Below, in pieces: positions 60,078 to 64,000 of a stretch of 64,000 nucleotides of DNA. Positions within the stretch are counted from its first letter, which is position 1. Each line of letters opens with the position of its first letter. The DNA is from Scortum barcoo (Eukaryota; Chordata; Actinopteri; Centrarchiformes; Terapontidae): NCBI GenBank assembly GCA_023238725.1, contig CM041531.1, forward strand, positions 1,623,102 through 1,687,101, read 5' to 3'. The notes beneath the pieces were generated by a model, which saw nothing but the letters and a program-made list of their open reading frames with translations, ran no database searches and was not told where the DNA came from. A program made the position numbers and the translations under genes.

Positions 60078-63000
60078 AAGATGGTGGGGTTCCTGCGATC
60101 AAAGAAGCCAACTGCAATGGCAGACACACGTCAAGAGCCAGACGCACACATCAATAATTCACCGAACATGCACACACACACACACAGAGTTGTGCTGAGA
60201 CACAAAGTAATATATGTCAGAAATAGAAAATACCTGAATGGAAAGCCTGAATTTCTCATCTCAATATTTTATTATTCTTTAGTTTTGTTGATAAGAATCT
60301 GTATGTAAACTAAAGTTACACATTTATTTAATTTAATGAGACTTTTGCACCAAAATGTAGGCTATATTTAAGAGAGTGAAACCCAAAAAGACAGTTGTTG
60401 AAGATTTTCTGCCTACAGAGGAAAATAAACTTTGTTAAAATACTGTGATCGTACTGAAACCTTTTATTCTTTATGACTGTTCATTCAACCTGGTTAATCC
60501 CACTGAGGTCGGACACCTCTAAAACTAAACATCTTAAATACTGCTGTGGATAAAACCAAACTAAAACAGATGTCAGTACAAGAAGAGCTGAAATAAGCTA
60601 AAAAAAAACAGACATCAAATCCCTCCATTTAAATTCCTTTTACAAACTATTCCAAGTGACTGGAGCAGAAAAACTCGAAGGATTATTCCTCATCTTTGTC
60701 CGCGTATCAGGCACAGACAGCAAATGTTTAGTCATCTGAGATAATCACAGCAAAATGAGCCACAGAGATATGAAAGAAGTTTGCTGCGCTGACGCTTTCA
60801 TGCAGAACAAACCTCAAATCATGAGCTGGTGAGAAGGAACCGAACCATCTCCGGCTTCACGAGAGAAATGGAAATAAAACTCATCTTCACAACGTGTCGC
60901 TTGAAAGAAAGACGGTCATCAAGTCGAAGAACGAGCTGCAGGATTATTGTCAGAAAATAACACCAGATCAGTTTGATTTTGATTGGAAAGAAGTTTGAGT
61001 TGATAAAGCAAAGTATCAGACACTTTAACAGGTCGATCTGATGAAGGAAAGAGCTCGTCCTCTCGTTACCGCATCACAAAGTACTTTATTTAACACTTCT
61101 GACTTCCAACAACTCTTCATATAAAAATATCTCATTCACTAACGAGACCACAGCATTCGTAAGGTGAAAGTAGTTTTATCTGGATTGACTCTGAGGGTCG
61201 AGATAAGCGTTAGGGTCAGAGGTCGAGACTCTGGGTGGGGGCACGTCTGGGAATGTGCTCTTTGGATGTCGCTGTGGTGATTCGACAATGAAGAGCCGAT
61301 CTCAGGGAGAAGCGTGGGCTAGTCTTTAGTTAACGTGTGGGCTCAGAAAAGAGTTTAAACAGAAGAGGAAAACAGGGAGAGAGACAGCGACCTGCTTCGT
61401 TTTCAGGTTGAACCTGTCTGGAGAATGGATGGAGATGTTGGAGAGGTTTTCGTGCCGAGATGTATCGTAGGTGTGAATTCTGAGCATGTGAGGAAACCGA
61501 AGAACGTGAGGAGGAACATCGACTGACGGGTTAAGTCAACGGAAAGGGATGTGTAGCCTGCACAGCTCATTTGGTGTGTAAACGTCTCCTCCGAGCTTTC
61601 CTGATGATGTGACTATCTGCAGGTCGTTACCATGGCGATCTCTTCCTCATCACATCCTGCTGCCTTACATGACATGAGACATGGAAAACGTGATGTCGTC
61701 CGGTGGAGCGATCGATGTCATCTGCCGACCGCTGACAGGAAACCCCGGTTCAGTTGTTCTGAGCAACAAGAGGAGGAAGTATTGATCGTTCCTAAACACA
61801 GTCCATTTGGAAAAATTGATTCGTTTGTCTGCTTTTGCTTCTCTCACCAATAAGCATGTTTTTCTTTATATTCTTCTTCTTCTTCTGGAGCTGAAAGAGA
61901 TGAGCAGCCTGAAGCAGTTTCCTGGTCGTTAAGTTTATTTTAATCTGACATTAAACTGAAGTAAATAACTGTGCGACGACTTTACTTTAACCTGAATCAA
62001 ATGTCTGTTTGAAACCTGAAAGAGAAAAGTGTTAATTAAAGTTGACAGGCAGAAATACATAAAATCTGATCCTCTCTGATATTAAAGTAAGTTAGTATAG
62101 GATTTTCATTTAAATAAATGTCTGCTAAGTCACCATCTATCACTGAATGAGGTAACTTAATGGTGACTGAACCTCTGCTGATGAAAGCCTGCAGCGTTTT
62201 GTCTGCTGAGACTTTCCTGAAAAATCACAGGCAGCACAGTTAACAAGACTTTTAACAGGACTGACTCTTTCACTCACCTGTGTGACGCAGCATGCTGGTT
62301 TTACTCTGTTAGCGTCATTATAGTGAACAAAAAAGAAAAAAGATTGACGACTACAGATGATGAAACCAAAACTAAAGTGACCAAAGGTGCAGCAAAGCAG
62401 GTAAAATGAAATATTTTAAACATTAGACTTGCTGTAATGAGGTTTAGCTTTATTGAGTTTAAACAATATTCAATGATTTGGTTTTATTTCTTAATTGTAA
62501 ATATGAAAAAGAAATCACTAATCTGTTTTTTATATGTTGTGAAACAAGCTAGTGGCCCTGTTAGCATGTGAGCTGAATTCCTGTCTAAAATAAAATCTCT
62601 TTATGAAGTCGTGGTATTAAAGTCACAGAGGTGTCTTGTCATGAACTTTCCACATAATTATAAATATTAGAAGAATTTATTTGATATTTTGTTCTGTAAT
62701 CTCTGACCCTTTCAGCACAGATGCTGTTTACGCGGCTGTAATGCAGCGTGTTTTTTTGAAAAATAAAATAAAAAGTATATTTAACATCCACACAAAGCTG
62801 AAGTTGCTGGAAATGCTGCAACAAAAGCTGTTCTTTTTCTGACACTTTTTCTAACCCGACCCCGTCGTTCGTGCCTGTAAGCGCTCAAACTGCAGCAGCA
62901 ATTAGCGTCTCCGTGTGGGCGGAGGCATCAACATGTCTGCAGGTTGTAAAATGTGAATGAGTTTGTGAGTGACTCAGTTCCACCAGGAGCTTTGCATCTG

Positions 63001-64000
63001 GAAAAATGTGAGAGCAGTTTGGATCGAACGGTGAAACTCGGCTAAAGCTTCGATAGGTATTTTACAAATGAGGTCGGAGGAGCACGATGCAGTGGGACTT
63101 TACCAAACTGTAAATATAATTGTAAAATGTAAATGTAATATGTAAAGATTATATTAAGATTGGTACATTAGCACAGCTAAATTTGTATTAAAGGGACCTA
63201 AAATGAAGAAAATATTCAGAATATGTGAGCAAAAAAACATGAATTTCCAATGAGAAACATGAAATGGGAACAGAGGAAATTAACAATCCGCCCCTGAAAG
63301 ATTTGTTCTGTTTTTTCTGCCAAAATAAGTCCATCTCAAAATGTCATTTGGCCTAACTGAGGCATAATTTAACACCAATTTTACCAAATTATTAAGACAC
63401 AGGGTTACTCAACATGTCTCCTTAAGCAAATGCTGAGAGTCACAACCGGGAACAAAACACATCAAGCAGATTCACACACTGAAATCAAGATGATGACACT
63501 TGAAACAAGCGACCAACTTAATCTCTCATTTATTTGTCTTATTTTGTGGCAGAAAATAAATGTGAACCTAAATTTATCAGCCAACAACGAATAAAAAGAT
63601 TCAAAATGCCTGCAGGGTCAAGTTCAGCACCGGAGCAAACATGAGATGAGAGCAGCAGATAGATGACTGACATGGGAAAGTAACGACAAACAGTGAAGAA
63701 ACTGTGTGTTTGTGTGTGTGTGTGTTGTACATGAAGCGAGTCTGCTGGGAGAGCGATGGGATCGTAGCTGCAGCTGCCTCCGGCGTCAAGAACAACACAT
63801 AATCCTTCCCTTCATGATTGCATGGTTGCATATCAACAAATCCCAGAGTCTCCAGCCAGCGCAGATACGACGGCTGCAGACAGATGAGGACGGCTGAAGC
63901 TCAGTTCACACATTGAAATCAGTCGCTGCCAACAGAAAGTTTGTGAATGAGCACAGAATGCAAATTTTATTTTAATAAAGTTTGATACTGAAACGTGAAG

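Larger units (their letters stand above)
54574..64000. other. Upstream or intergenic DNA, no gene recognised
   Basis: If the 53.5-54.07-kb block is the promoter, this is upstream sequence. It contains GA runs at 56,788-56,842, CA runs at 56,991 and 57,255, LINE relics at 58.2-59.14 kb and TG arrays at 60.0 kb. The remainder is unique AT-rich DNA. I see no exon of a neighbouring gene. Confidence 0.5.

Noticed and set aside
62260..62290. A second perfect minus-strand donor, CACACAG|GTGAGTG
   Set aside because: The upstream sequence is AT-rich with no promoter features or coding potential. It could be a further upstream untranslated exon, but nothing else supports that.

Overview
The window reads as nuclear DNA of a ray-finned fish, probably a percomorph. 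It is AT-rich and almost entirely non-coding. It carries many long (CA/TG)n microsatellites, relics of teleost LINEs and DNA transposons, and vertebrate-type splice signals. There are no bacterial-style operons, no tRNA or rRNA genes and no CRISPR array.

I can support one protein-coding exon, on the minus strand at 2,624-2,848. It has a textbook 3' splice site, a short 5' leader with a 12-codon uORF, and a start codon at 2,726. It encodes 34 residues of a type II membrane anchor and ends at a consensus GTGAGT donor. The sequence (CRGR, LKLLVASL, TWLYLLAG) matches, from memory, the N-terminus of the LARGE xylosyl/glucuronyltransferases, which build matriglycan on alpha-dystroglycan in the Golgi. 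It looks closer to LARGE2 than to LARGE1. The rest of the gene would lie to the left, beyond base 1, after an intron covering 1-2,623.

At 53.5-54.07 kb there is a GC- and CpG-rich block. It has GC boxes and a CCAAT box, and on the minus strand a perfect CACAG|GTGAGA donor at 53,511/53,510. I infer that this is the promoter and untranslated first exon of the same gene. If so, 2,849-53,510 is one 50.7-kb 5' intron. The block is flanked on both sides by long CA-rich arrays, one of which is a four-copy, roughly 110-bp minisatellite. The region 54.6-64 kb would be upstream sequence; I see no gene in it.

The intron and upstream DNA hold three copies of a repeat that carries a frameshifted remnant of a Myb/SANT-like domain (24.2, 39.2 and 42.0 kb). 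They also hold two inverted LINE ORF2 C-terminus relics (20.7 and 31.9 kb), a degenerate LINE reverse transcriptase (58.2-58.6 kb), two homologous LINE 3' tails (2.9 and 58.9 kb) and a 200/290-bp repeat pair (9.1 and 17.5 kb). Several common teleost interspersed repeats and about twenty microsatellites make up the rest. Several GC-rich or homeobox-site-rich blocks are possible enhancers or conserved elements, but conservation cannot be judged from one sequence.
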